From Nitrososphaerota archaeon (GTDB taxonomy: Archaea; Thermoproteota; Nitrososphaeria; Nitrososphaerales; JACQRY01): a stretch of 64,000 nucleotides of DNA. The notes under the pieces were generated by a model. That model made no database searches. It had not been told where the DNA came from and saw only the letters and a list, made by a program, of their open reading frames with translations. The DNA is taken from the NCBI GenBank assembly GCA_016184315.1, contig JACPCU010000014.1, positions 1 through 64,000 of the forward strand. Reading direction: 5' to 3'. The translations under genes were made by a program, and so were the position numbers. Positions 1 to 9,491 of this stretch are shown piece after piece. Each line of letters opens with the position of its first letter. Positions within the stretch are counted from its first letter, which is position 1.

Positions 1-105
1 AACAATCTCGCCGTCGGAAACGGCGACTGCGCCGTCCCTGATAATTCGTCTCTTCGAGTCAACAGTTATCACATATCTAGCGTTATGCACCAAGAGACTA
101 GACAT
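1..105 (-). CDS. Amidohydrolase, N-terminal fragment (runs off window edge)
   Basis: The minus strand is open from an ATG at 105 to the window edge, giving 35 residues. They include NARYVITVDSKRRIIRDGA, the N-terminal beta-sandwich pattern of metal-dependent amidohydrolases of the 5'-methylthioadenosine/S-adenosylhomocysteine deaminase–chlorohydrolase–guanine deaminase group. The metal-binding histidines lie outside the window, so the substrate cannot be told. The product is probably a cytoplasmic nucleoside or purine deaminase. The 198 bases between this start and rad50 hold nothing I recognise. Confidence 0.6.
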   Translation of the reverse strand, partial: MSSLLVHNARYVITVDSKRRIIRDGAVAVSDGEIV

Positions 106-303
106 TTCAAGACATAAGCAACCGCGACATTGCTATAAAGGGTTCTGCTCAGAACAGGTTCAGCTGAGGGAGCGAATCTTGAAATTTATGTTTGAAGGGG
201 GGGCTACACGCCGCACAGCGACGTGAACTATGTGCCATAGTAAATTCAAGTTAACGTTCGCCATATAATAACCCTACGCCAACTCCAGAATCGCGTTCGA
301 CTC

Positions 304-2334
304 TTATGCTTCTCTCATAATGATCTTGGATTCACCCTGATGTTTTGACACAACGTAAATCTGATCGGCGAAGCTTTCAAGCTCCTTCTCATGCGACACA
401 ATGATGATCTGAGGTGACTGAATCTCATCCAAGATCTCCCTGACCTTCCCGAGCTGCTCTTTGCTGAAACCATCCGTAGGCTCATCCAGTATAAGCAGAT
501 TGGAGCGCATGCCAGTCGCCACCTTCTGCACAATAGTGTTGAGGGCTAATCTATATGCCAAGCCTACACTGGTCTTCTCTCCGCCACTGAGATAGCGAAC
601 ATCCTGCTCGTAGCCGTCCTGAGAAATAAGCGGGGTGAAATCCTCATCGACCGATGCCTCCTTCTCCGGGTCCTCCACCAGTATCCCAAACCATTTCTGA
701 AAGTTAGAGTTGAAATCTTGGTTGATGCTCAACATCACATTCCTCTCAATCAGGCCCAACGAAGGCAGGAAATAGTCGTCGATCCACATACGGTATTCCT
801 TCAACGCTTCTGCCCTCGACTTCCGCTCCTTCTTCTCCTTGACTTGCTCTCCGTACTCTTCTATCTGTCTGTTCCAGTCCTTGACACTTGTTTTAGCAGC
901 TGAGATTTCGTCTCTTATCTTCCTTAAACCCTTCTCAACAGTCTCAAGCTCATCCTCAAGCTCTCTCAGCTTCTTCGAAGTTTCCTTCAGCCGTTCAAGG
1001 CCTACCTTAGCTGTTCCCAGCTTCTTCTTCTCATCCTCAAGCTCTTCTTGAGCAGAAGAAATCTTGCTGGACCACTTCTCTGACTCCTTTTCATACTCGT
1101 CAAGTTCTTTCCTGAGATCTCCAAGCTTGTCCTGAGCAATGTCATACTCTCCCTTCTTTTCCAAGAGATTTCTAGTTTCGTCCATCAATAGAACACACGC
1201 GTTTACATCATTGGAGGCGTCTTCCCTCTCCGCCTTCTTGGCCTTGATCTTCTCCTCGAACTCGGCTGGATCAGCCGGTCTGTCACATGTAGGGCACCTC
1301 ATGTTTTCTCTGATTGACTCGTAGTCACCTATCTTGGCTTCCACTTGAGTTTCAACTTTGCGAAGCTCTTTCTCCCTCTTCTCCAAACTCTTAATCTCCT
1401 TCTTCAATTCCTCCTGAGACTTGGCTGTCGGGTTGTCCACAGCTTCCAGTTCTTCAACCTTGAGACCAGTTCGCTTGGACTTCTCTTTGATTCGCTTGAC
1501 CTCCTCCCTCGCGTTCTCTATCTCTCTTTTCTTTGTGCCGATGGTCTTCTCCGCATGAGCGATCTCTGCCGTGACAGCGCTTAGCTCCAGTTCAGCAGCC
1601 TGCAACTTGTTTCTCTCACTCTTCAACGAATTGAGAAGATTTTCCTTTTCCTGTTCCACTTGCGCCAGTGCTTCAAGCGCCTGTTGCTTGATCTGCACCT
1701 GACCTGAAAGATCTTCAATTCTCTTCTCAAGAACAAGTAGATCACCGGTAGCTGCGTCCAGTTCACCAGATCTCATCCTTATCCGGTTCGACAGTTCTCT
1801 CGCGTTGTCTGCAGCTGTCTTATAGTCCTCTATTCGAAACGCTTTGCGAAGCGTCTGAAGCCTAAGATCAGCGCTCAGCAGAAGAATCGTCTTCATCTCT
1901 TCCTGAGGAGTAAACACCGCATACCTGTAGATCACGCTCTGAGCCTTCGGATCAGGAGGCTCATTGAAGCCCAGAGCCTCCAGAACCTTCTCCTTCAGCT
2001 CGGTAGGCGAAAGATCTAAAGACTCTTCAGGAGACTTGAAGACACCCTCTGTCTGTTGAATCGCGTTCCTCTTCCTACTTAATCCTCTGGTAACTGTACA
2101 TTCCTTCCCGTCAACCTCAAAGATTAAACCCACCTTTCCTTCAGACGCACCAGTCCTGAGGAGGGCGGCTCCTTTCTCTGAGCCTAGGCCGAACAAAGCA
2201 AACTCTATCGCCATCAGGATCGTTGATTTGCCTGAACCTATGTCGCCTTCGAACAGGGTCTTACCTAACTGGAATTCTATTTCAGCATCCTTGTAGCTCC
2301 TTATGTTCTCCAGCCTAAGCTTCCTCAAAATCAC
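304..2334 (-). CDS. rad50: DNA double-strand break repair ATPase Rad50
   Basis: SMC-like ATPase that partners Mre11 in sensing and processing DNA ends. The N-terminus has Walker A GDIGSGKST at about residues 30–38. A long Glu/Lys-rich coiled coil is broken by a CPTC zinc hook near residue 345. The C-terminal half-ATPase carries the signature LSGGEKTS near 583 and Walker B LLILDEPTDG near 615, with a following SHEKELESFAD H-loop segment. At 676 aa it is shorter than the roughly 850–900 aa of most archaeal Rad50, so the coiled-coil arms are short. The start is GTG at 2334, sharing one base with the mre11 stop (TAGTG), so the two are translationally coupled. HerA and NurA, often adjacent, are not in view. 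Confidence 0.95.
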   Translation of the reverse strand: MILRKLRLENIRSYKDAEIEFQLGKTLFEGDIGSGKSTILMAIEFALFGLGSEKGAALLRTGASEGKVGLIFEVDGKECTVTRGLSRKRNAIQQTEGVFKSPEESLDLSPTELKEKVLEALGFNEPPDPKAQSVIYRYAVFTPQEEMKTILLLSADLRLQTLRKAFRIEDYKTAADNARELSNRIRMRSGELDAATGDLLVLEKRIEDLSGQVQIKQQALEALAQVEQEKENLLNSLKSERNKLQAAELELSAVTAEIAHAEKTIGTKKREIENAREEVKRIKEKSKRTGLKVEELEAVDNPTAKSQEELKKEIKSLEKREKELRKVETQVEAKIGDYESIRENMRCPTCDRPADPAEFEEKIKAKKAEREDASNDVNACVLLMDETRNLLEKKGEYDIAQDKLGDLRKELDEYEKESEKWSSKISSAQEELEDEKKKLGTAKVGLERLKETSKKLRELEDELETVEKGLRKIRDEISAAKTSVKDWNRQIEEYGEQVKEKKERKSRAEALKEYRMWIDDYFLPSLGLIERNVMLSINQDFNSNFQKWFGILVEDPEKEASVDEDFTPLISQDGYEQDVRYLSGGEKTSVGLAYRLALNTIVQKVATGMRSNLLILDEPTDGFSKEQLGKVREILDEIQSPQIIIVSHEKELESFADQIYVVSKHQGESKIIMREA

Positions 2335-3599
2335 TATTCGGTCGCCTCCAAGCTCTTCTTCAATCCGAGAATCTCTACGCTGCTGGCCATCATCCTCTCC
2401 AAATAGTTCTTCTTCGACTCGTTCATCTTAGCTCCCTGTTTCAAGACTCGGAGAAGCTCAGTCGCTCTCAACGACCCTTCATCCCCACTAAGAGACTTGT
2501 TAGAAACAGCCAGAGCACCGGCATTCTCCTTGAGAACTCGACTCTCTATGACTGAGATATCCTCTCCGAGCACCTTGACTGCAGAAAATTCTTTGGAAAC
2601 GAGACCATGGCGATTCAGATAGACATAGAGCGCACCACGCTCAAGGAGGGTAGCCCTGATATTGGAGAAGTTAATGTCCGACGTTTTTCCACCGGACAGC
2701 TCTCCCCTGATCTTCACAACCACAACTTTGCCATTCACATCAAGTTGGTCGAGGCCCAGCTGAATCTCTCTGGCTGCGTCCATCGAATTCCTCCCTGAAA
2801 CATCAAACTCGAAGTATGCGCCGTCAAAAGCCTTGATCTCGACAAAATCAACGGATCTAATCTTGTCCTCAAAGCCTACCACGTAGAAACCACGTTTCTC
2901 TCCTCTTGCAGTAGTCTCTACATCCTTGCCGTAGCCTGTGAACAACGGGCCGGGGAACACCACCTTTCCGTAGCTCGGTAAGCTGAACTCACCTCTCTGA
3001 TGAATATGGCCGCCAGCATAGTAGCCGAATTCTTTGGGGAAGTTTGAGATAGGCACAGTTTCAATCATGCTCAGCTGAGGAGGCGTGAACTCGGTTATGC
3101 CGCTGTGGAACGCGAAGATCTTGAAGCCTTCCTCCTTCTCCAAACTCTCCCTGTCAAGCACCTCGTAATACTTGCTTTCCAAACCTATCTTACGTGCAGA
3201 GATGCCTGTGAGCTTAGCACCAGTCTTGGGATCAGTGGTGAATCTGAGCCTGATCTTACCGTCCTCCAACTTCCAATTCACTATCTTGGTGACTATCCCT
3301 GCAGAGTCAAGGATGTCAATCACCGATGTCCCATTGGGAGTGTAGTCGTGGCTGCCGTAAATCACGTATATCGGGATACCTGCTTGCAGAACCTGCCTCA
3401 TCTTCCGCGTCGCATGATTGACTACTCCGAGATCCGGTATGCCGACGTGAAAAAAATCCCCCGACACTACGATAAAGTCAACCTTAAGCTCGACACACTT
3501 GTCAAACGCCTCTGAGAACACCTCTAATTCTAGATGCTGCAAAACAGGGTCTCTATGGGCGCCTAAGTGAATGTCAGCCATGTGGGCAAATCTGCTCAT
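2334..3599 (-). CDS. mre11: DNA double-strand break repair nuclease Mre11
   Basis: Mn-dependent calcineurin-like phosphoesterase that, with Rad50, trims DNA ends. Visible motifs are ADIHLGAH (motif I), SGDFFHVG (motif II), YGSHD (motif III, usually GNHD) and AGGHIHQ (GHxH, motif V). The C-terminal part (about 300–421) is the less conserved capping and Rad50-binding region. Length (421 aa) is normal. It is the first gene of a two-gene operon with rad50. The ATG at 3599 follows a short upstream region and no other gene overlaps it. The asparagine-to-serine change in motif III is unusual and worth checking. Confidence 0.94.
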   Translation of the reverse strand: MSRFAHMADIHLGAHRDPVLQHLELEVFSEAFDKCVELKVDFIVVSGDFFHVGIPDLGVVNHATRKMRQVLQAGIPIYVIYGSHDYTPNGTSVIDILDSAGIVTKIVNWKLEDGKIRLRFTTDPKTGAKLTGISARKIGLESKYYEVLDRESLEKEEGFKIFAFHSGITEFTPPQLSMIETVPISNFPKEFGYYAGGHIHQRGEFSLPSYGKVVFPGPLFTGYGKDVETTARGEKRGFYVVGFEDKIRSVDFVEIKAFDGAYFEFDVSGRNSMDAAREIQLGLDQLDVNGKVVVVKIRGELSGGKTSDINFSNIRATLLERGALYVYLNRHGLVSKEFSAVKVLGEDISVIESRVLKENAGALAVSNKSLSGDEGSLRATELLRVLKQGAKMNESKKNYLERMMASSVEILGLKKSLEATE

Positions 3600-3685
3600 A
3601 GGAAGTCCCCTCCACCACTAGGAAGATGCTTACCCAGTGGGTTATTATCTTCACGCGTCTCCAAATCCTGATACTATCACAGTGA

Positions 3686-4267
3686 TTACTTTTTGACAGT
3701 TGCAGTAGGAAGAAACGCGAGTTGACGCCTAAGGCGGATCGCTATTGGCGCAGCCACCAGCAACTTCACCAAATCTACCGGTATGAATACAGCTCCACCT
3801 ATCAAGAATCCTTGGAAGAGACTCAGCTTATTGTACGCGGACAGCCATATTATTCCTGAAGCGTAGATTACAGCTAGACCTGCAAGCATGCCTGCAGCCA
3901 CCCTTATCCACTCACGCCGAGGGTCAACACCATGTTTTCCAGCGATGATCCCAATCAGGAATCCCGCCAAAGGATACGCGAACAAGTATCCCCCAGTAGG
4001 CCCGAGGATGACGGAGATCCCCGCCCTATAGCCAGCAAACATCGGCAGTCCGACAGCACCCAAAAGAACATAGATCAACATCGACAACCCACCATAAACA
4101 GGCCCACCCAAAACACCTGCCAGATAAATGAAGAACACCTGAAGCGTAACCGGCACCGGCGTAACAAAGATCGGTATAGCTATACCTGCAGTGGCCCCCG
4201 TAAGAGCAGCGAACAACGCTGAAAAAGCCAAACCCTTAGTCTTGACCGTTTTTTTCGAAGGATACAT
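3686..4267 (-). CDS. bioY: Biotin transporter BioY (ECF-type S component)
   Basis: Small integral membrane protein with about six hydrophobic segments and typical BioY signatures: FVTPVPVTLQVFFIYLAG near residues 34–51, and GPTGGYLFAYPLAGFLIG near 90–107. BioY binds biotin and works alone or with the shared EcfA/EcfT energising module, which is not nearby. It sits beside a ThiT-type transporter on the same strand, separated by about 250 bases with no convincing gene. Biotin import fits an organism lacking local biotin-synthesis genes, but I see no BirA or biotin carboxylase here. Confidence 0.9.
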   Translation of the reverse strand: MYPSKKTVKTKGLAFSALFAALTGATAGIAIPIFVTPVPVTLQVFFIYLAGVLGGPVYGGLSMLIYVLLGAVGLPMFAGYRAGISVILGPTGGYLFAYPLAGFLIGIIAGKHGVDPRREWIRVAAGMLAGLAVIYASGIIWLSAYNKLSLFQGFLIGGAVFIPVDLVKLLVAAPIAIRLRRQLAFLPTATVKK

Positions 4268-4518
4268 GCTTCAGCGACTCTTCGAGCCATTCGTATGTTA
4301 ACAATAAAGATTGCTTACCACGGTTCAGATAACTCTACGGGTAACTGAACAATGTTCTGACGGACGGCTTATGTTGAAAGGGGATTCCAAGACTCTACAA
4401 GGAAGACTCATCAACACTATGAAACTCAGCGCCATACAACTAACGCTCTTAAACAAACCAGCTAGATCAGCAAAGCATCTGAAAGCCAGGTTCAGACCAC
4501 AAGACCCCTAGGGCCGGG

Positions 4519-5076
4519 CTACAGATAGGTCTGCAATGCTCTTCTCTTTACCAGAAGGAACATGACTGCTACGCTGATCACAAGTTCTATCCCCAAGTAA
4601 CTCCCATTGTAAATCGCGGAGTAGACCCATGGACTGACCCCTTCCGGTGCATACGACGCGAAGAAGATTACTCCCGAAAGCAGATGCGCAACGAACCTCC
4701 CGAAGATTCCAAGAGCGACTCCGATCAGAGGCTGCTTCTGCAGAAACCCTGCGAGTCCGAGTGCACCGAAGGCGATAGGGTAATCCAACAGGAATTGAAC
4801 GGGATGATAGATGAACGGCGTAGGGTAGAGAGAAACTATGCCATAAACAGCACCTGCCATCAGCCCTGCCTTAGGCCCTCTCCTAAGAGCGAATAGAAGG
4901 ATAGGAATCATCGAACCCAGCGTCACCGATCCCCCCTGCGGGAGGCTGAAGACCTTGATCAGTTGGAGCGCGCCGGCCAAGGCAATCATAGTTATGGCCT
5001 CCGCAAGCACCCTTACATTCGTCTGAGGCGATCTGACACCGGTCATCGTCGTCCCATGCTCTTTGCTATTCAACAC
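4519..5076 (-). CDS. thiT: Thiamine transporter ThiT-like (ECF S component)
   Basis: Hydrophobic 185-aa protein with around six membrane segments. GGSVTLGSMIPILLFALRRG and FLLDYPIAFGALGLAG match the ThiT/YuaJ family, S components that bind thiamine with very high affinity. The first ten residues could be extra; an internal ATG (MTGVRS) is a plausible start. It is divergent from tenA, so thiamine uptake and salvage are paired. Thiamine diphosphate is needed by the E1 and 2-oxoacid:ferredoxin oxidoreductase enzymes further along. I found no TPP riboswitch in the short intergenic region. Confidence 0.85.
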   Translation of the reverse strand: MLNSKEHGTTMTGVRSPQTNVRVLAEAITMIALAGALQLIKVFSLPQGGSVTLGSMIPILLFALRRGPKAGLMAGAVYGIVSLYPTPFIYHPVQFLLDYPIAFGALGLAGFLQKQPLIGVALGIFGRFVAHLLSGVIFFASYAPEGVSPWVYSAIYNGSYLGIELVISVAVMFLLVKRRALQTYL

Positions 5077-5229
5077 ATAGAACCGATCGATGGCTGCTTA
5101 TAAACCGCTCAATAAGTCGCTTATGCAATTCGAATGCGGAGCCACATGCTCACCCCCCACGCACACTACGCAATCAAAACCGTCAGAACAAAAATAAACC
5201 ATCCCTTCCCAGCCTCACCGTGCAAACCT

Positions 5230-5877
5230 ATGTTCTCCGATGAAGCATCACGCGCCACAAAAAATTACGAAGAAAAGTTTCTCAACCACCCATTCCTAAT
5301 ACAGCTATCGAAGGGTCGCCTACCCAAAAAGAACTTTACCTACTACATGCTACAAGACAACCTATTCCTAAAAGACATACTTCTAGCCAGAAGACTCCTA
5401 AACGCCAAACACAAGTCACAGAAAGCAAAACAAGTAACCCGACTCCTAGATTCAGCCTATAGACACGAAGCAAAAGGCAGAAACGATCTAATCACAAAAC
5501 AGCTAAAGCTCAAGGAAAAACACGTCGAAATAGCACCCACAACACTTGCATACGGCAGCTACCTAATCAGACTGGCCTCCACCGCATCATTCGAAGAGAA
5601 CCTCGCAGCACTAACTCCATGCGCAAAACTTTACTCACTGATCGGAGAAAGATACGCCCAGTGCCCTGCTTCTACACACCCCTTATACGGTAAATGGCTC
5701 GCAATATACGCAGCTACACCGATGAAGAAACTGACCGATCAGTTGACCACAATACTTGACTCAGTGGCGGAAAAAACTTCTCCCCGGAGACAGGCTATGA
5801 TGCAAAGCTACCTGATGGCCTGCCGCTTCGAAACAAAGTTCCTTGACATGGCGTATCACCTAGAGAAATGGTCCTGA
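5230..5877 (+). CDS. tenA: TenA/THI-4 family thiaminase II-like protein
   Basis: All-helical heme-oxygenase-like fold protein. FLNHPFLIQLSKGRLPKKNF near the N-terminus and YYMLQDNLFL are TenA signatures. ALTPCAKLYSLIGERY supplies a cysteine where TenA-C enzymes carry their nucleophile. TenA hydrolyses thiamine breakdown products such as aminopyrimidines to recover the HMP moiety. The frame opens at 5134, but the extra 32 residues look unlike the family and I prefer the ATG at 5230 (MFSDEAS). It is divergently arranged with the thiamine transporter. The coding strand is unusually rich in A and C. Confidence 0.85.
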   Translation: MFSDEASRATKNYEEKFLNHPFLIQLSKGRLPKKNFTYYMLQDNLFLKDILLARRLLNAKHKSQKAKQVTRLLDSAYRHEAKGRNDLITKQLKLKEKHVEIAPTTLAYGSYLIRLASTASFEENLAALTPCAKLYSLIGERYAQCPASTHPLYGKWLAIYAATPMKKLTDQLTTILDSVAEKTSPRRQAMMQSYLMACRFETKFLDMAYHLEKWS

Positions 5878-5920
5878 CTTCTTCCCCGACTCCACTTTCA
5901 ACCGATCTTCATCATAGCAC

Positions 5921-7339
5921 TTACTGCATCTTCTGAACTCTTCGACCCCATACCAAGTAAAACAAAATCGCAGACAAAGCCATAACGCCTCCCGCCATGA
6001 AAGACGCTTGAAGTCCAGGCACTATCACAGGCGCTGCACTAGCGCTGCCGTGTCTCAGTAGTTCACCCAAACTGACCGCTGACAACGCCGGTATGGAAAC
6101 AGTGAAGGTTAGACTGGCGACTGCTGAACCTATCGAGTGCCCTATATTCCAGCTTGAAGGCAACACACTTGAAGTGAAGCCTTTCCTACTGTCCGGAGTA
6201 TCACCCATAAGTCCACTTGAATTTGGAATAAAAAAGAGTCCAGACGCGGCGCCAAAAAACATCAGGACAAGAAGAACATTTGCGACGGAATCAAACTGAA
6301 CCATCGTCATTGAGAAGAAGAAATGGGTCAACGCCATCGTAAAGGAACCGACCAACACCAACGGAAGCACTCCCACCTTATCAGAGAACCAACCGCTAAG
6401 ACTGCCAACAACGCCGAAGGTCAAAGGAAGAGAGATTAACAACAAACCTAAGAATAGCGGAGAGTATCCTAATACCCCTGTTAAATAAAATGGCACCATT
6501 AGATCAACTACCGCCAACGAACCCACCATCCCCACTCTCCCGATAACAGATGCTGCAAAGAACGGCCTTCTAATCAGCTTAAGGTCGAGCAGAGCATCGT
6601 CAACCCTTCTCTCATGAATGACAAGCGCAATAAGAGATGCCACTGACACAGATAACATAATCAAGACATTCACCAATGAACCGGCTTCACTTATCTCCCT
6701 CAACGCCACGAGAAAAGGAGCTAACGCTAATACGAAAGTTACTGTGCCAAGATAATCCATTCTAGCCTCCGGCCTACGTTTGGTATCTTCCAAGAATCTT
6801 CTCGCCATCAGAAAACCAAGCAACCCTATAGGCAGATTGATGGTGAAGATAGAACGCCACCCCAGCTGCGCCAACAGGATACCCCCAAGAGCCGGCCCCA
6901 AACTGGACCCCAAAGTCCAAGATATTGACATCATACCTATTGCTTTTCCCCGTTCCTGCAACGGGAACACAGAGGTCACAATTGCAAAGCCATTAGATAA
7001 CATCATTGCGCTCCCCACACCCTGTATGACCCTGTAAGCCACCAATTCCTCAGCTGATCCAGCCACAATACCTGCTAAACCTGAACCTACAGTGAAGATC
7101 GCGAACCCATATGCGTATATCGGTTTGCTCCCAATCATGTCCGACAGGCGTCCAAACGTGAGGAGGAGAGTAGCCGACACAAGCCTGTACGCTATTGTCA
7201 CCCAAGCTATCGTGGACAAGTTGCTCCCCAAGTCTGCGGTCATCGTAGGGAGAGACACATTGACGATTGTGCCATCCAGACTGGCCATGAAATTACCTAT
7301 CGCGACGGTAAATATGATCAACCAGCGCTTGGCTAACAA
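5921..7339 (-). CDS. MFS drug/solute exporter, DHA2 (14-TM) family
   Basis: 472-aa membrane protein with about 14 predicted helices. Motif A-like GRLSDMIGSKPIYAYGF lies after TM2, the LDGTIVNVSLPTM segment in TM1 is typical of EmrB/QacA-type proton antiporters, and motif C-like SWTLGSSLGPALGGILLAQL lies in TM5. It probably exports lipophilic compounds; the substrate cannot be inferred. It stands alone, tail to tail with tenA. The ATG at 7339 gives the canonical short cytoplasmic N-terminus. Confidence 0.88.
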   Translation of the reverse strand: MLAKRWLIIFTVAIGNFMASLDGTIVNVSLPTMTADLGSNLSTIAWVTIAYRLVSATLLLTFGRLSDMIGSKPIYAYGFAIFTVGSGLAGIVAGSAEELVAYRVIQGVGSAMMLSNGFAIVTSVFPLQERGKAIGMMSISWTLGSSLGPALGGILLAQLGWRSIFTINLPIGLLGFLMARRFLEDTKRRPEARMDYLGTVTFVLALAPFLVALREISEAGSLVNVLIMLSVSVASLIALVIHERRVDDALLDLKLIRRPFFAASVIGRVGMVGSLAVVDLMVPFYLTGVLGYSPLFLGLLLISLPLTFGVVGSLSGWFSDKVGVLPLVLVGSFTMALTHFFFSMTMVQFDSVANVLLVLMFFGAASGLFFIPNSSGLMGDTPDSRKGFTSSVLPSSWNIGHSIGSAVASLTFTVSIPALSAVSLGELLRHGSASAAPVIVPGLQASFMAGGVMALSAILFYLVWGRRVQKMQ

Positions 7340-7446
7340 TAAGAAAACTGCTCCCCTAGGGCTCCCATAAGGATGTTATGGCAACAAAGTTCCCCTGAGT
7401 ATTGTTGTCAACAGGAACCCTTCGGATTGTCCAGACCCCTGAATAT

Positions 7447-7456
7447 GTTTATACAA
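7447..7456 (+). promoter_or_regulatory. TATA box for the lipA–lipB operon
   Basis: GTTTATACAA is centred about 33 nt upstream of the lipA ATG at 7485. That spacing predicts a very short or absent leader, common in archaea. Confidence 0.5.
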
Positions 7457-7484
7457 CACAAAAACGTTCCATAAAGCAGGCATC

Positions 7485-8402
7485 ATGACCCTTGCAAAAC
7501 CAGAATGGCTCAAGGTAAGATTACCATCAGGAGAAAACTATGCTCACCTCAAACGCATGTTAAGAGAAACAGGTCTGTACACGGTATGCGAAGAAGCCAA
7601 CTGCCCCAATATCGCCGAGTGCTGGGGCGGCGGAACAGCAACAATAATGATTATGGGCGACACCTGCACAAGAGCTTGCCGCTTCTGCAACGTAAAGACC
7701 GGCAACCCGCAGAAGTGGCTGGACCCATATGAACCCCTTATGGTCGCCAAAGCCTTAGGTCAACTTGACTTGGAATACGTTGTAGTTACCTCTGTTGATC
7801 GCGACGATCTTCCTGACGGCGGAGCATCGCACTTCGCTGACACAATAAGAGCAATAAAACGAGAAAAACCAGGTCTTATCCTTGAGGTTCTAATCCCCGA
7901 CTTTCGAGCTGACCCAGCTGCTTTGAAGAGAATTGTTGACGCCCGTCCAGACGTTGTTGGACATAACATTGAGACCACCGAAGCACTGTCTCCAAAAGTC
8001 AGGGATAGGAGAGCCAGCTACCAGCAATCCTTGAAAGTCTTAGAGACCATGAAATCCCTAGATAATAATATCTACACAAAGTCATCCATAATGCTCGGCT
8101 TGGGAGAGTCGGAAGAAGACGTTCTGCAAACCATGAAAGACCTCAGGTCCGTTGGAGTGGACTTTCTCACCATAGGACAATATTTGAAGCCAGGTGCAGC
8201 GCACCGTTTCATAGATGTACAAGAATATGTGCAGCCCCCAAGATACGAGTTCCTCAGAGCTAAAGGGGAGGAACTGGGGTTCCTCTACGTTGCTTCAGGA
8301 CCACTAGTCCGCAGTTCCTACCGGGCAGGCGAATTCTATCTGGCAAGCCTCATCCGAAGAAAATATCATCATGTCGAATCCTTTCAGCAAGGTGGAGAAT
8401 AA
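7485..8402 (+). CDS. lipA: Lipoyl synthase LipA
   Basis: Radical-SAM enzyme that inserts two sulfurs into protein-bound octanoyl groups. The auxiliary cluster motif CEEANCPNIAEC sits near residues 35–46, the radical-SAM motif CTRACRFC near 61–68, and RSSYRAGEF near the C-terminus contains the serine that ligates the auxiliary cluster. Length (305 aa) is normal. It opens a six-gene operon with the 2-oxoacid dehydrogenase genes and lipB, and its TAA overlaps the next ATG by one base (TAATG). Confidence 0.96.
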   Translation: MTLAKPEWLKVRLPSGENYAHLKRMLRETGLYTVCEEANCPNIAECWGGGTATIMIMGDTCTRACRFCNVKTGNPQKWLDPYEPLMVAKALGQLDLEYVVVTSVDRDDLPDGGASHFADTIRAIKREKPGLILEVLIPDFRADPAALKRIVDARPDVVGHNIETTEALSPKVRDRRASYQQSLKVLETMKSLDNNIYTKSSIMLGLGESEEDVLQTMKDLRSVGVDFLTIGQYLKPGAAHRFIDVQEYVQPPRYEFLRAKGEELGFLYVASGPLVRSSYRAGEFYLASLIRRKYHHVESFQQGGE

Positions 8403-9481
8403 TGCCGACTGAAATGCTTCAGATAGTGAACGAGGAAGGCAAATCCGACTCAAAGCTAGACCCAGACTTGCCGCAAAGCGAGCTCCACAAGCTCTATCGA
8501 ACAATGGTTTACACCAGGGCTTTCGACAACCGCATGATCGCCATGCAACGACAGGGCCGCATGTCATTCTACGCTCCATGCGTGGGGGAAGAAGCAGCCC
8601 ACATCGGAAGCGCATACGCTTTGAAGCCTGAGGATTGGCTTTTCCCCCAATACCGCGAACAGGGCGCCATGATTCTCAGAGGAATATCACTAGAGCAACT
8701 CGTCTCTTCACTGCTAGGCAACAGGAACGACGCCAACAAGGGAAGAAGCTTTGCCAATGCCTGGGGTGATCGCTCTTTGAACATAGTCCACTCCTCAGCT
8801 CCAGTTGGCACCCAGATACCATTAGCGGTAGGGGCAGCTATGGCTGCTAAGCTTAGAGGAGATAAGACAGTTACCTTGGCCTACTTCGGGGATGGAGCTA
8901 CTTCCTCTGGCTACTTTCATGTCGCCTTGAACTTCGCCTCAGTCTTCAAGGCTCCCACAATCTTCTTCTGCAAAAACAATCAATATGCAGTCTCGGTTCC
9001 CATCCACCGCCAACTTGCCTCCAAGAATGTCGCGGTGAAAGCAGCGGCCTACGGAATGGAGGGCGTGCAAGTCGACGGGAATGATATTCTTGCAGTGTAC
9101 TGTGTCACAAAGGAGGCTGAAGAGAGAGCGAGAAGCGGCGGTGGACCGACCTTGATTGAGGCAATTACTTACAGGATGGGTGCCCATTCCACTGCGGACG
9201 ACCCCACTAGGTATAGGCGGCAAGAGGAGGTTGAAAGCTGGAAGAAGAAGGATCCGATCAAACGCTTCCGCCTCTATCTTGAGAATAGAGGCCTCTGGGG
9301 TGAAAAGGAGGAATCTGATCTATGGACGGAGGCAGAAAACATGGTCAGCGAAGCGGTTCGAAGGGCTGAGGCTGCTCCCCTGCCTACGGTGGAAAGCATG
9401 TTTGAGGACGTATACAAGGAGATGTCCCCAGCTCTCAAAGAACAATTGCAGGATGCGCTCACATCTCGCGAATCAAGATAA
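8402..9481 (+). CDS. 2-oxoacid dehydrogenase E1 component, alpha subunit
   Basis: Thiamine-diphosphate-dependent decarboxylase subunit of a lipoate-linked complex (pyruvate, branched-chain 2-oxoacid or acetoin type). The cofactor motif GDGATSSGYFHVALNFASVF, ending with KNNQYAVSVP, is near residues 163–195. YRMGAHSTADDPTRYR is the phosphorylation-loop equivalent. The 359-aa length suits an alpha subunit of an alpha2beta2 E1. Close family resemblance is to the branched-chain/pyruvate group, and sequence alone does not decide the substrate. It is translationally coupled to lipA and followed after 10 nt by the beta subunit. Confidence 0.92.
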   Translation: MPTEMLQIVNEEGKSDSKLDPDLPQSELHKLYRTMVYTRAFDNRMIAMQRQGRMSFYAPCVGEEAAHIGSAYALKPEDWLFPQYREQGAMILRGISLEQLVSSLLGNRNDANKGRSFANAWGDRSLNIVHSSAPVGTQIPLAVGAAMAAKLRGDKTVTLAYFGDGATSSGYFHVALNFASVFKAPTIFFCKNNQYAVSVPIHRQLASKNVAVKAAAYGMEGVQVDGNDILAVYCVTKEAEERARSGGGPTLIEAITYRMGAHSTADDPTRYRRQEEVESWKKKDPIKRFRLYLENRGLWGEKEESDLWTEAENMVSEAVRRAEAAPLPTVESMFEDVYKEMSPALKEQLQDALTSRESR

Positions 9482-9491
9482 GTGAAGAGAG

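Noticed and set aside
4268-4518. 66-aa plus-strand frame between bioY and thiT
   Set aside because: No protein-like pattern, no promoter and opposite to both neighbours. Treated as intergenic.
5077-5229. Possible TPP riboswitch between thiT and tenA
   Set aside because: The conserved CTGAGA and ACCTGA-type elements were not found in the short divergent region.
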